Assembly: GCA_902825965.1 (NCBI GenBank)
Contig: CADEDA010000011.1
Span: 7,535-56,081 of the forward strand
DNA from: an uncultured Gemmatimonadota bacterium
GTDB taxonomy: Bacteria > Gemmatimonadota > Gemmatimonadetes > Gemmatimonadales > Gemmatimonadaceae
Length of the DNA: 48,547 nt
Reading direction: 5' to 3'
Shown here: one piece after another, positions 16,234-24,081 of the stretch
How positions within the stretch are numbered: the stretch's first letter is position 1
Layout of the letters: every line of letters begins with the position of its first letter
The notes under the pieces: generated by a model
Told to the model about the DNA's origin: nothing
Databases searched by the model: none
What the model saw: the letters and a program-made list of their open reading frames with translations, nothing else
Made by a program: the position numbers and the translations under genes

Positions 16234-17187
16234 ATGCGCCGACCTGCGTTCATCGCGAGCATCCTAACCCTGGCCCTGGCGTGCGACAAGCCAGCGCCGA
16301 CCCCTGAGTCCCTCGTCGATGCCGGACCGCCAGTGCCGGAAGGCGCGACGGTGCTCTTCCAGGTCTTCGGCTCCCGCGACGAGCCGCACGCGGCACCCAT
16401 CGCCACGCTGCGCAACGGCCGGCTGCAGCCGTTCGATCTGGTCGCGTCGCAGTGGACGGCCCTCGACTCCATCTACTTCGCCGAACGTGCGCGTCTCCCG
16501 ATCTACCGGAACGGCGCGGACGCGGGCACGGCCGAGGTCGTGCGCGGCATGTGGCCGGCGAATCAGGAGGCCCTCTACTCGCTGCCGGGATGCACCGAGG
16601 TGGTGCCGCAGGCGCAGCTGCGGCTCTTCGCGACCATCAACGTCGACCAGAGCGTCGAGTTCCTCGCGACGTCCGCCCCGCTGGTGCAGAAGAAGCCCGA
16701 CAACAAGCCACTCCCGTCGGACGCCGAATCGAAGGGGCGCACGATCGCCAACGCGGTCGCCGCGGCCCGCGACCTGGGGAATGAGGAGCTCGGGCACCTC
16801 GAGTTCATCTCCCGCTACCTGCGCACCGGTGCCGGGCCGACGGGCCTCACGTTGCTCGCCTCCTACATCGACCCCGACGCCGGTGACGCGGGCCCGGGCG
16901 CCGGCCACGCGTCGATGGTGCTCGCGTTCGCCGAGGACTCGGCCGGCACGGTGAAGACCAGCTATCAGCATGTCTCCAGCGGCGAGGCGCGCGCGGTGGA
17001 GTTCCAGCGCGTCGTCAACCATGTCGACCTCGATGCCGACGGGGTCGACGAGATCTTCGTGGAGTCCTGGCGCTACGCGAGCACGCGCGACCTCATCGTG
17101 CTCAAGCTCACCGCCGGCAAGTGGAAGCCGATCTTCCGCCACACCACCGACTGGTGCGTCGCCGCACCCAAGTCGGGCGGGAACTAG
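16234..17187 (+). CDS. hypothetical lipoprotein
   Basis: A 317-residue protein with a short signal sequence and lipobox LALAC (Cys17), so probably anchored in the envelope. The mature part is beta-rich and of no family I can name. Near the C-terminus, NHVDLDADGVDEIFVESWRY has a DxDxDGxDE pattern as in FG-GAP/EF-hand-like calcium loops, followed by LIVLKLTAGKWKPIF, which resembles the closing strand of such units. It is transcribed divergently from nurA and convergently with the AsnC-type gene. Its role is unknown. Confidence 0.75.
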   Translation: MRRPAFIASILTLALACDKPAPTPESLVDAGPPVPEGATVLFQVFGSRDEPHAAPIATLRNGRLQPFDLVASQWTALDSIYFAERARLPIYRNGADAGTAEVVRGMWPANQEALYSLPGCTEVVPQAQLRLFATINVDQSVEFLATSAPLVQKKPDNKPLPSDAESKGRTIANAVAAARDLGNEELGHLEFISRYLRTGAGPTGLTLLASYIDPDAGDAGPGAGHASMVLAFAEDSAGTVKTSYQHVSSGEARAVEFQRVVNHVDLDADGVDEIFVESWRYASTRDLIVLKLTAGKWKPIFRHTTDWCVAAPKSGGN

Positions 17188-17222
17188 CGCCGCCGGCCGC
17201 GCCGTGGCGCGGGGCGCTGCCC

Positions 17223-17501
17223 TCAGTCGACGCCCATGTCCCAAGCCTGCTCCAGGTCGGCCTTGGAGTACGCGCGGAACGCCGTGAGTGTCGTCGTCTT
17301 CACGAGGCCGGGCACGGTCGGGAACCGTTCCGTGACGATCTGCGCGATCTCCTCATAGGCCTTCACCTTCACGAGCGCGATCAGGTCCCACTCGCCCGAG
17401 ACGGAGTAGACGTCGGTCACACCCTCGATCCCCGCGAGCGCCACGGCGCACTTGGGAATGAGCCGCGGCTCAGCTTGGATGAGGACGATGGTGGTGATCA
17501 T
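17223..17501 (-). CDS. stand-alone Lrp/AsnC ligand-binding (RAM) domain protein
   Basis: A 92-residue protein that is only the C-terminal effector-binding domain of Lrp/AsnC regulators, with no helix-turn-helix. Typical elements: ITTIVLIQAEP at the start, GIEGVTDVYSVSGEWDLIALVKVKAYEEI in the middle (the G-x-x-D-hhh signature) and PGLVKTTTLTAF near the end. Such stand-alone RAM proteins assemble into octamers and bind amino acids. ATG at 17501 chosen because the fold begins there. The end of the upstream gene overlaps it by 32 bp in another frame, so the pair is co-transcribed. Confidence 0.85.
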   Translation of the reverse strand: MITTIVLIQAEPRLIPKCAVALAGIEGVTDVYSVSGEWDLIALVKVKAYEEIAQIVTERFPTVPGLVKTTTLTAFRAYSKADLEQAWDMGVD

Positions 17502-17997
17502 GGGGCGCGGGGAACGGAGGGACGTTGAGGAACCACAGCCCGCCGAGTCGGGAACGGGCGTCGACCTCGACCAGCAGGTCGTGGGCGACCCACAGCCCGC
17601 GCAGCGCACGCGACGGGCCGATGCGGAAGTGTATCGTACGTTCGGCCTCGTCGGCTACCGCCTGCACCCCGGTGTCGACCTCCAGCACCTCCTCACCCCG
17701 GGCGCGCGCCGGTACCCGCAACCTCGCGGTCGCAGCCGCGGCCGGCACCACGAGGGTCTGCACCGTGCTGACGTCGGGCCAGACCGCGACCTCCACGGCC
17801 GCCAGTCGGCCGGCCCGCAGCTCGAACGTGAGCCAGGCCCCGTCGCGACCCTCCACGTCGAGTGCTCCCGAGAGTCCCTCGGCCACTCCGGTGGGACGCA
17901 GGCGCGCGCTCAGGATGTCCGTGTCCGCGTCCCAGCGGTACTCCACCGGCACCAGCTCGCCCTCGGCCATCTCCTCGACCAGCAGCTCCAGCGACAT
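17470..17997 (-). CDS. hypothetical protein
   Basis: Not recognised. 175 residues, no signal peptide or membrane segment. It is predicted mostly beta: VPVEYRWDADTDILSARLR, then AWLTFELRAGRLAAVEVAVWPDV and RTIHFRIGP, closing with a His-rich tail (HDHHHRPHPS) that lies within the overlap with the next gene. ATG at 17997 has GGAG 8 nt upstream, and a TAAGCT box lies a little further up, which argues for a real gene. The 32-bp overlap with the RAM-domain gene suggests linked expression. Confidence 0.65.
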   Translation of the reverse strand: MSLELLVEEMAEGELVPVEYRWDADTDILSARLRPTGVAEGLSGALDVEGRDGAWLTFELRAGRLAAVEVAVWPDVSTVQTLVVPAAAATARLRVPARARGEEVLEVDTGVQAVADEAERTIHFRIGPSRALRGLWVAHDLLVEVDARSRLGGLWFLNVPPFPAPHDHHHRPHPS

Positions 17998-18109
17998 CCG
18001 CCACTCCGGCTCAGGTTGCCCCGAGCTTAGGCCGCGTCAGGCCCGCCATTGGATCCTCCTATCGCGAGACGGCGCCGTCGCGCGCGCCAACCGTCCCCGC
18101 CGCGCTGCC

Positions 18110-19312
18110 CTACGCCATGCGCGCCGCGAGCCGCACCACGCGATGGCAGGCCTCCACCACCTGTGCCTGCGCCGCTGCGTAAGAAATGCGCACCCAGCCC
18201 GGCGTCCGGAACGCCGACCCCGGCACGATCGCCACGCCCTCTTCCTCCAGGAGCCGGTTCGCGAACTCGGCCCCCGCATCGGCGAGCCGGTCAGCGCCGG
18301 GGACCTTGAGGTAGAAGTAGAAAGCCCCCTCGGGCTGCAACACGGTCAGTTGCGCTGACGCCCGGAGGATCGGCAGCGCCGCGTCGCGTCGCGTCTTGAA
18401 CTCCGCCACCATGCGTCGGACGGCCGACTCGACCGGCTCGCCGAGCGTGAGCGCCGCGAGGGCGGCGTGTTGGGACACGGTCGCGGGGTTCGAGGTCGTG
18501 TGGGACTGCAGCGCTCCCATGGCCTTGGCCACCGCGGTCGGCGAGATGGTCCAGCCGATGCGCCAGCCGGTCATCGCGTACGCCTTCGCGACGCCGTCGA
18601 CGACGATGAGGTTGTCGCGCCGCGTCGCGACGTCGAGTGCCCCCGGCGCGACCGCGTCGTACGCGATCCGCACGTAGATCTCGTCGCTGATCACCCACCA
18701 GCCGCGCGCGGCGCAATGGTCGAGCAGCGCCCGGAGTTCGTCGGGCGAATACACCGAGCCCGTGGGATTCGACGGTGAGTTGAGCATCACACCGCGTGTC
18801 CGCGGCGTCGCGAAACGTTCGAGCAGCGGCACATCCACCTTGAAGCCCCGCGCCGGATCCCCCGGCACCTCGACCGCCGTCGCGCGCGCGAGGGCGACCA
18901 TCTCGTAGTAGCTGGTCCAGCTGGGGGTGGGGACCAGCACCTCGTCGCCCGGGCCGAACAACACCACGCAGGCGTTGTAGAGCGATTGTTTGGAGCCACT
19001 CGAGACCACCACGTCCCCCGCCCCGATGGACGGACCGCCGCGGTACCGCGCGTTGGCCTGTGCGGCGATCGCCTCCCGCAACGGCAGGATGCCTTCCACC
19101 GCCGTATACCGGGTCGCGCCCTGGTCGAGCGCCCGCTTGGCGGCGTCGCGGATGGGGATCGGGGTGTCGAAGTCGGGCTCCCCCGCACCCAGGTCGATGA
19201 CCTCGCGGCCCGCCGCTTTCAGGGCCTTGGCCTTCTGCGACACGGCGATGGTGACGGATTCCCTGAGCTCCGCGATGTTGGCCGAGGGGTGGAACGGGAG
19301 GGGCGTGGACAC
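18110..19312 (-). CDS. pyridoxal-phosphate aminotransferase, aspartate aminotransferase type
   Basis: A 400-residue class I fold aminotransferase of the Ib aspartate/prephenate group. Marks: DLGAGEPDFDTP (about 36-47), TRYTAVEGILPLREAI, SGSKQSLYNA, NSPSNPTGSVYS, SDEIYVRIAY, and the PLP lysine in VVDGVAKAYAMTGWRIGW. It transfers amino groups between amino acids and 2-oxoglutarate; the exact substrate is not set by these motifs. GTG at 19312 chosen because the fold begins there (STPLPFHPSANIAELRESVT); an AGGA lies upstream. It is divergent from the helicase-like gene across a 143-bp gap. Confidence 0.9.
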   Translation of the reverse strand: MSTPLPFHPSANIAELRESVTIAVSQKAKALKAAGREVIDLGAGEPDFDTPIPIRDAAKRALDQGATRYTAVEGILPLREAIAAQANARYRGGPSIGAGDVVVSSGSKQSLYNACVVLFGPGDEVLVPTPSWTSYYEMVALARATAVEVPGDPARGFKVDVPLLERFATPRTRGVMLNSPSNPTGSVYSPDELRALLDHCAARGWWVISDEIYVRIAYDAVAPGALDVATRRDNLIVVDGVAKAYAMTGWRIGWTISPTAVAKAMGALQSHTTSNPATVSQHAALAALTLGEPVESAVRRMVAEFKTRRDAALPILRASAQLTVLQPEGAFYFYLKVPGADRLADAGAEFANRLLEEEGVAIVPGSAFRTPGWVRISYAAAQAQVVEACHRVVRLAARMA

Positions 19313-19455
19313 GCGCGAGCGTCCTCGAGGGCGCGAGGGTGGGACAGCGGGATGTGGACGGCGGAGCGCGGAGGCCCGGGGGCGACTAGATTCCTCTGCT
19401 CCGAGAACGTTATCCTCGCGCTGGAACGCGCGCCATTGAAAACCGAGGTTCCGCA

Positions 19456-20982
19456 GTGACTGCTTCCGAGCGCGAGACGGCTGGTTCCGTCCGCTCCGCC
19501 AACCTGGCGTATGTGCTTCCCCCCGATTGGTCCCGCGTGGCGCGCCTCGCGGCGCCGGCGCTCGAGCGCAGCACGCGTGAGTCCTCGACCACATCGCTCC
19601 TGATCATCGTGCCGGACGCCGCTGCGGCGGTGTCGCTCGCACGCGCCATCGCACTCCTGCCCGCCGCCGCCGGCCGCCGCATCGTCGCGGCCAGCACGGT
19701 CGGCCGCGGCAAGCGCTTGCTGGCCGCCGGCGCCGCGCACGCGGTGATCGGTGCGCCCGCCGCGCTGGCCACGCTGCTCGCCGCGTCCTCCCTCAAGCTC
19801 GACGAGGCCAAGGCGGTCGTGTTCGCGGCGGCCGACTCGCTCGACGCGGACGATGCGGACATCGCTGCGGTGATGGCGGAGGTCCCCAAGGCAGCCGCGC
19901 GCGTGCTCACGGCACTCCACTTCACGCCCTCGGTCGAAGCCCTGCTCGAACGGTACCTGCACAAGGCCCGCCGCGTGGTCGAGGACGTCGCGCCGGCACA
20001 GCCCATCGCTGGCGCACCGACGCTGCGCTACCTGACCGTCGCCGGGTCGCCGGTGGACGCCCTCGCCGCGGTACTCGACGACGTCGATGCCCCGTCCGCG
20101 ACGATCCTCACGGCCGACACGGCGACCGCCGATGCAGCCCGGGCCCTCATCGCGGCGCTGGGCTACAGCGACGCCGGTCCAACGCTCGCACTCGCGCGCG
20201 TCAGCGACGGCGACGTCGAGCGCAACAGCGCCCTCGTCGTGCTCCTCGGGGTGCCCACCGCGACCGTCTGGGGCAAGGTCGCCGCGGCGGAGCCGGCACA
20301 GGTGGTCGCCATCTGCACGCCGCGGGATCGCGAGGCACTGCAACTGCTTGTCGCGCCGGAGCGCATCCAGCCCTTCGTGGGCAAGGCGTCCGTGCTGAAG
20401 GCACGCGCGGCCGAGGCCAAGCAACGCGCCGAGCTGCGTCGGGTGCTGGCGGACGGCATCCCGGCGCGTGAGATGCTGGCCCTCGAGCCATTGTTGGGTG
20501 AGTTCGACGGTCTCGAGATCGCCGCCGCCGCGCTCCGCCTGCTCGATCAGGCCCGGAGCGGCAAGGCGGAGGCCATCGCCGAGGCCGAGGCCCGCGTGCA
20601 CGCCGTGATGAAGGAGGCCGCGAAGGAAGCGGCCCGCAGCGACGCCGAGTCGCCGGCCCCCGCGCGCCCCGCATTCGGTTCCCGCGAGCGCTCCCATGAT
20701 CGCGGCAGTGATCGCGGCAGTGATCGCGGCAGTGTTCGCGGCGGTGACCGAACCAGCGACCGTGGCGAGCGGCCTCGCGGATTCGGTGCCCGCGGCGATC
20801 GCCCCAAGCCCTTCGGCGCCCGTGGTGACCGCCCCAGCGGGCCGCGTGGCGACAAGCCCTTCGGCGCGCGTGGCGACAAGCCCTTCTCTCCCCGTGGCGA
20901 CAAGCCGTTCGGCGCGCGGAGCGACAAGCCACGCGGTCCCCGTCGCGACGACGGCCCGCGCGGACCGAGGGGCCCGCGGTGA
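19456..20982 (+). CDS. DEAD-box-helicase-like protein lacking catalytic motifs, with RG-rich tail
   Basis: A 508-residue protein that I read as a degenerate DEAD-box helicase. Residues 47-170 follow the order of RecA domain 1 without its motifs: [13 protein letters not shown] (PTREL position), [14 protein letters not shown] (TPGRLLD position), [14 protein letters not shown] (DEAD position), [19 protein letters not shown] (SAT position and following helix). No GxGKT, DEAD or SAT is present. Residues 190-310 resemble domain 2 ([40 protein letters not shown]) but lack the HRxGRxxR arginines. Residues 401-508 are Arg/Gly/Asp-rich with DRGS and GDKPFGAR repeats, like RNA-binding tails. The family resemblance is inference. 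Its stop overlaps the tdk start (GTGA). Confidence 0.7.
   Translation: MTASERETAGSVRSANLAYVLPPDWSRVARLAAPALERSTRESSTTSLLIIVPDAAAAVSLARAIALLPAAAGRRIVAASTVGRGKRLLAAGAAHAVIGAPAALATLLAASSLKLDEAKAVVFAAADSLDADDADIAAVMAEVPKAAARVLTALHFTPSVEALLERYLHKARRVVEDVAPAQPIAGAPTLRYLTVAGSPVDALAAVLDDVDAPSATILTADTATADAARALIAALGYSDAGPTLALARVSDGDVERNSALVVLLGVPTATVWGKVAAAEPAQVVAICTPRDREALQLLVAPERIQPFVGKASVLKARAAEAKQRAELRRVLADGIPAREMLALEPLLGEFDGLEIAAAALRLLDQARSGKAEAIAEAEARVHAVMKEAAKEAARSDAESPAPARPAFGSRERSHDRGSDRGSDRGSVRGGDRTSDRGERPRGFGARGDRPKPFGARGDRPSGPRGDKPFGARGDKPFSPRGDKPFGARSDKPRGPRRDDGPRGPRGPR
20698..20733 (+). repeat. 12-bp tandem repeat, three perfect units
   Basis: GATCGCGGCAGT repeated three times, followed by a diverged fourth. 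In phase it encodes DRGS units at the start of the RG-rich tail of the helicase-like protein. Confidence 0.9.
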
Positions 20983-21590
20983 GCGGCGGGTTCCAGCTGA
21001 CCGGCGGCTGGATCGAGGTCATCGCCGGCGTGATGTTCAGCGGCAAGAGCGAGGAGCTCATGCGCCGCGTACGACGGTCGATGATCGCGAAGAAGCGCGT
21101 CCAGGTGTTCAAGTCGCACCTGGACGACCGCTACGCGGGCGGGGTGTTCGCCGTGGGCTCGCATGACGGACGCACGATCGACGCGGTGCCCGTCGACTCC
21201 GCACGGCAGATCGCGCTGCGGCTCGATCCGTCGGCGCAGGTGATCGCCGTCGACGAAGTGCAGTTCCTCGACGCGGGCATCGTCCCGCTCGCCTGCGACC
21301 TGGCGCTGCGCGGCCGGCGCGTGATCCTCGCCGGCACCGACACCGACTTCCGCGGCGAACCCTTCGGCCCCATGCCGCAGCTCATGTGTGTGGCCGAGGT
21401 GGTGGACAAGCTGCACGCGATCTGCGTGCTCTGCGGCGCGCCGGCGAGCCGCAACCAACGCCTCATCGACGGCAAGCCGGCCGCGTACGACTCGCCCACG
21501 GTGATGGTGGGTGGCGCCGAGGCGTACGAGGCCCGCTGTCGTGCCTGCCACGCCGTCTCGCGCGGCGACGCCGGACAGCTCCTGCTCTGA
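20979..21590 (+). CDS. tdk: thymidine kinase
   Basis: Phosphorylates thymidine in the dTTP salvage pathway. 203 residues, type II (TK1-like). Walker A is [14 protein letters not shown], the Walker B-like element [11 protein letters not shown], and [16 protein letters not shown] is the conserved segment before the lasso. A structural zinc site is formed by CVLC and CRAC (the latter in EARCRACH). GTG at 20979 overlaps the stop of the helicase-like gene, so expression of tdk depends on that gene's translation. Convergent with the HEAT-repeat operon. Confidence 0.95.
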   Translation: MSGGFQLTGGWIEVIAGVMFSGKSEELMRRVRRSMIAKKRVQVFKSHLDDRYAGGVFAVGSHDGRTIDAVPVDSARQIALRLDPSAQVIAVDEVQFLDAGIVPLACDLALRGRRVILAGTDTDFRGEPFGPMPQLMCVAEVVDKLHAICVLCGAPASRNQRLIDGKPAAYDSPTVMVGGAEAYEARCRACHAVSRGDAGQLLL

Positions 21591-21617
21591 GCCGCTCCGG
21601 CGTCGCGAGGCCGGGAC

Positions 21618-22481
21618 TCAGGGCTTGAGCAGCACCTCTTCGAAGTACGAGATCGCGCGGGCGTCGCCGGACTGCCCCAGCCAGAAGACGGCGCTCTTGC
21701 GGAGCTCGGGGTCGCGATGCGACTTCGCGATGCGGATGAGGGCAGGCACCGACTCGTCCTTCGGCCGCTGCGAGAGCGCGAACACCGCGCTCTTCCGCAC
21801 CTCGCGGTCGCCCTCGCTCTCGTCCACGATGTCGGACAGGCCCTTCGTCGCGGCCTCGCCCGCGGCCTGGCTCACCCAGAACACCGCCGAGCTGCGCACC
21901 TCCCGCGGCCGCTTGCCGTCCTTGGCGATCGCGAGCAAGCGTGGCCACACGGTGACGCCCTCGGCGATCGTCGCGGGGAACAGCGCCTCCTTGGCGACCG
22001 ATTCCTCCGCCGACTCGGCGAGCCCCAGCAGGTAGTCGCTCGCCTCGGCGGCCGAGACCGTGCCGAGGTCGGAGTCGGCTGCGGTGCGCCAGCGACCGCC
22101 GACGTAGGCGCGCACGTCGGTCACGCGGCCGTTGCGGCGCTCGAGGGCGACACGCACGGGCCCGGGCTCGCAGTCGTCCTCCCACTCGCGGCCGCGGACG
22201 GTCATGTTGTGCACCACGCGGCCCGAGCTGTTGCCGCGGTTCACCGAGATGCCGCCGCGACCGTTGCCACAGACCCCTTCGGCGGCGGGATACGCGAACC
22301 GCACCGTGCCAGTGCGGGTCGCCGCGATGCGGGCGCCGAGGTCCTGCGCGCCGAGTGCGTCGAGCGGGACGAGTGCCAGCAATGGTGCCAGCAATGGTGC
22401 CAACAGCGGCGCCCGCAGCAGTGCCGGGACCAGCGCCGGCAGCCGCGTGGCGCGGCGGATCGGGGAGTGGAGGCGGCTCAT
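21618..22481 (-). CDS. exported HEAT-repeat protein (short)
   Basis: A 287-residue protein with a long signal peptide whose hydrophobic core is a LLAP repeat and which ends at about LGAQD (residues 43-47). Residues 50-150 are beta-rich and contain two Cys (GVCGNG and DDCEPG) that could pair. Residues about 155-287 are four HEAT-like helical repeats marked by SSAVFWVSQ, KSAVFALSQ and KSAVFWLGQ. Such repeats bind other proteins. The ATG overlaps the stop of the longer HEAT gene (ATGA at 22478-22481). It is the last gene of the sigma/anti-sigma operon. Function unknown. Confidence 0.8.
   Translation of the reverse strand: MSRLHSPIRRATRLPALVPALLRAPLLAPLLAPLLALVPLDALGAQDLGARIAATRTGTVRFAYPAAEGVCGNGRGGISVNRGNSSGRVVHNMTVRGREWEDDCEPGPVRVALERRNGRVTDVRAYVGGRWRTAADSDLGTVSAAEASDYLLGLAESAEESVAKEALFPATIAEGVTVWPRLLAIAKDGKRPREVRSSAVFWVSQAAGEAATKGLSDIVDESEGDREVRKSAVFALSQRPKDESVPALIRIAKSHRDPELRKSAVFWLGQSGDARAISYFEEVLLKP
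22373..22408. repeat. 12-bp tandem repeat in a signal-peptide coding region
   Basis: Two perfect units GTGCCAGCAATG (22373-22396) and a third, diverged one. On the minus strand they encode the repeated LLAP of the signal peptide. Confidence 0.85.
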
Positions 22482-24070
22482 TTGTTGATGATCTCCTCGA
22501 GGAGCTTGAGCACGCGGGCGTCACCGGTCTGCGTGAGCCAGAAGATCGCCTGCTTGCGCAGCTCGCGGTCCGGCTCGCGTCGGGCGATGTCGAACAGCTT
22601 GTCGATCGCCGCCTGGTCGCGGCGCTGCGAGAGCACGAAGATCACCTGCTTGCGCAGTTCGATGTCGTCCTCGGCGCTGTCGTAGATCTCCGCGAGGTCC
22701 TTCGCGGCGACGCCCGATTGGCCGGCCCAGAAGAGTGCGTTCTTCCGGACCTCGTCGTCCTGGCGGCGGTCCTTCGCCACCGAGAGCAGGAAGGCCCGGT
22801 TCTCGGCGCTGCGGTTCTGCGCGAGCGAGAAGATCACCTTGCCGCGCAGGTCCCCGTCCTCGAGCGAGGCGAACAACTCGCGGAGCACCGCCTGGTTCTC
22901 GGGGTCGCGGTCCTGGCCCAGCCAGAAGATCGCCTCGCCCCGCACCTCCTCCGGCACATCCTTGCGCCGCACGAAGTCGCGGAGCACGCGCTGGGCCCGC
23001 GCCGACCGGCTCTGCGAGAGCGAGAAGATCGCCTTCTTCTGCATCTCCTCGTCGGGCGCGTCCTTGAGCAGGATCTGCTCGAGGACCTCGGTGGCGCGTT
23101 CGCTGCGCGTCTGCGAGAGCCAGAACACCGCGTCCTCGCGCGTCGCGCGGTCCGGATCGGTCTTCGCCACCTCGACGAGGATGTCGACCGCCTCATCCGA
23201 GTTGTTCTGCGAGACCAGGAACACGGCCTTGCGGCGCAGCACGACGGCACACTTGTCGCGGCGCTTGAGCACGCCCTGCAGCAACGGCAGCGCGCGCTGT
23301 GAGTTCATCTGCAGGAGGGCGTTCAGCGCCTCCACCCGTTCCTCCGTCTCCGGCGAATCGCAGCCCTCCGGGATCTCGTCGCGATCGCGGTCGCGATCAC
23401 TGCCGCGCATGCGGCCCGGGCGCATCCGGTCGGCGCGGGCGCGGTCGGCTTCGGCGCGCGAGCGATCCAGATCGGCCCGCGAGCGGTCGATGTCCATGCG
23501 GGCCTCGGCCAGTGCGCGGTCGATCTCGGGGCGCGCGCGGGCGATCTCCTCGGCGGCGACCGACATCGCCGTCGCGACGCTCGCGACCGTGGCCTCCGAG
23601 ATCTCGGAGGCCAGGTCCGCCAGCGCCTCCGCCGCCTCTCGGTCACCCGTGCGGGCCAGCCGCCCGTTCACGCGGGTGAGCAAGGCGCCGGCTTCGCCGG
23701 TCGCGACCGTGCTCGCCTTGGGGAAGTTGGTCTTCTGCTTCTCCAGCGCCTGGGCCGCGCGGCGCAGGTCGCTCTGCCGCCCGCTGCGTTGCAGGGCGAA
23801 GGCCTCCCAATAGAGGGCATCACCCGCGTACACCGACTTGGGATAGTCCTCGCTGATCGAGCGGAAGTAGTAGACCGCGCGCTCCCACTCCTCCTCGGAG
23901 ATCGCGATGCGGCCGCGTCGCCAGAGCGAGTCGGCGGTGTCGAGCGGCGCCCAACTGGCCGCGGGGATCGCGTCGTTCGGTGCGACCGCGCGGCGGACAT
24001 CGGGGGCCGTCGGGGCGTACCACGCCCCGGCGCCGAGGGCGAACGCGACGGTCAAGGACAGGAGCTTCAT
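22478..24070 (-). CDS. exported coiled-coil and HEAT-repeat protein (long)
   Basis: 530 residues. A signal peptide (1-16) is followed by a TPR/YbgF-like stretch (residues about 45-110: ADSLWRRGRIAISEEEWERAVYYFRSI). Residues about 155-235 form a charged alpha-helix with repeated R-x-D-x-DRSRAD units, likely a coiled coil. Residues 245-530 hold about eight HEAT-like repeats of 33-37 residues, each with a core such as KAVFLVSQ, DAVFWLSQ, KAIFSLSQ, EAIFWLGQ, KVIFSLAQ, NALFWAGQ, KQVIFVLSQ or KQAIFWLTQ. The protein probably acts in the periplasm as a binding platform. It lies 11 nt after the putative anti-sigma gene. Confidence 0.85.
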   Translation of the reverse strand: MKLLSLTVAFALGAGAWYAPTAPDVRRAVAPNDAIPAASWAPLDTADSLWRRGRIAISEEEWERAVYYFRSISEDYPKSVYAGDALYWEAFALQRSGRQSDLRRAAQALEKQKTNFPKASTVATGEAGALLTRVNGRLARTGDREAAEALADLASEISEATVASVATAMSVAAEEIARARPEIDRALAEARMDIDRSRADLDRSRAEADRARADRMRPGRMRGSDRDRDRDEIPEGCDSPETEERVEALNALLQMNSQRALPLLQGVLKRRDKCAVVLRRKAVFLVSQNNSDEAVDILVEVAKTDPDRATREDAVFWLSQTRSERATEVLEQILLKDAPDEEMQKKAIFSLSQSRSARAQRVLRDFVRRKDVPEEVRGEAIFWLGQDRDPENQAVLRELFASLEDGDLRGKVIFSLAQNRSAENRAFLLSVAKDRRQDDEVRKNALFWAGQSGVAAKDLAEIYDSAEDDIELRKQVIFVLSQRRDQAAIDKLFDIARREPDRELRKQAIFWLTQTGDARVLKLLEEIINK

Positions 24071-24081
24071 CGGGTGGTTCC

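Noticed and set aside
16197-16235. Longer NurA N-terminus from ATG 16235
   Set aside because: It shares bases with the ATG of the divergent lipoprotein and lies over that gene's promoter; GTG 16196 has a better purine-rich site.
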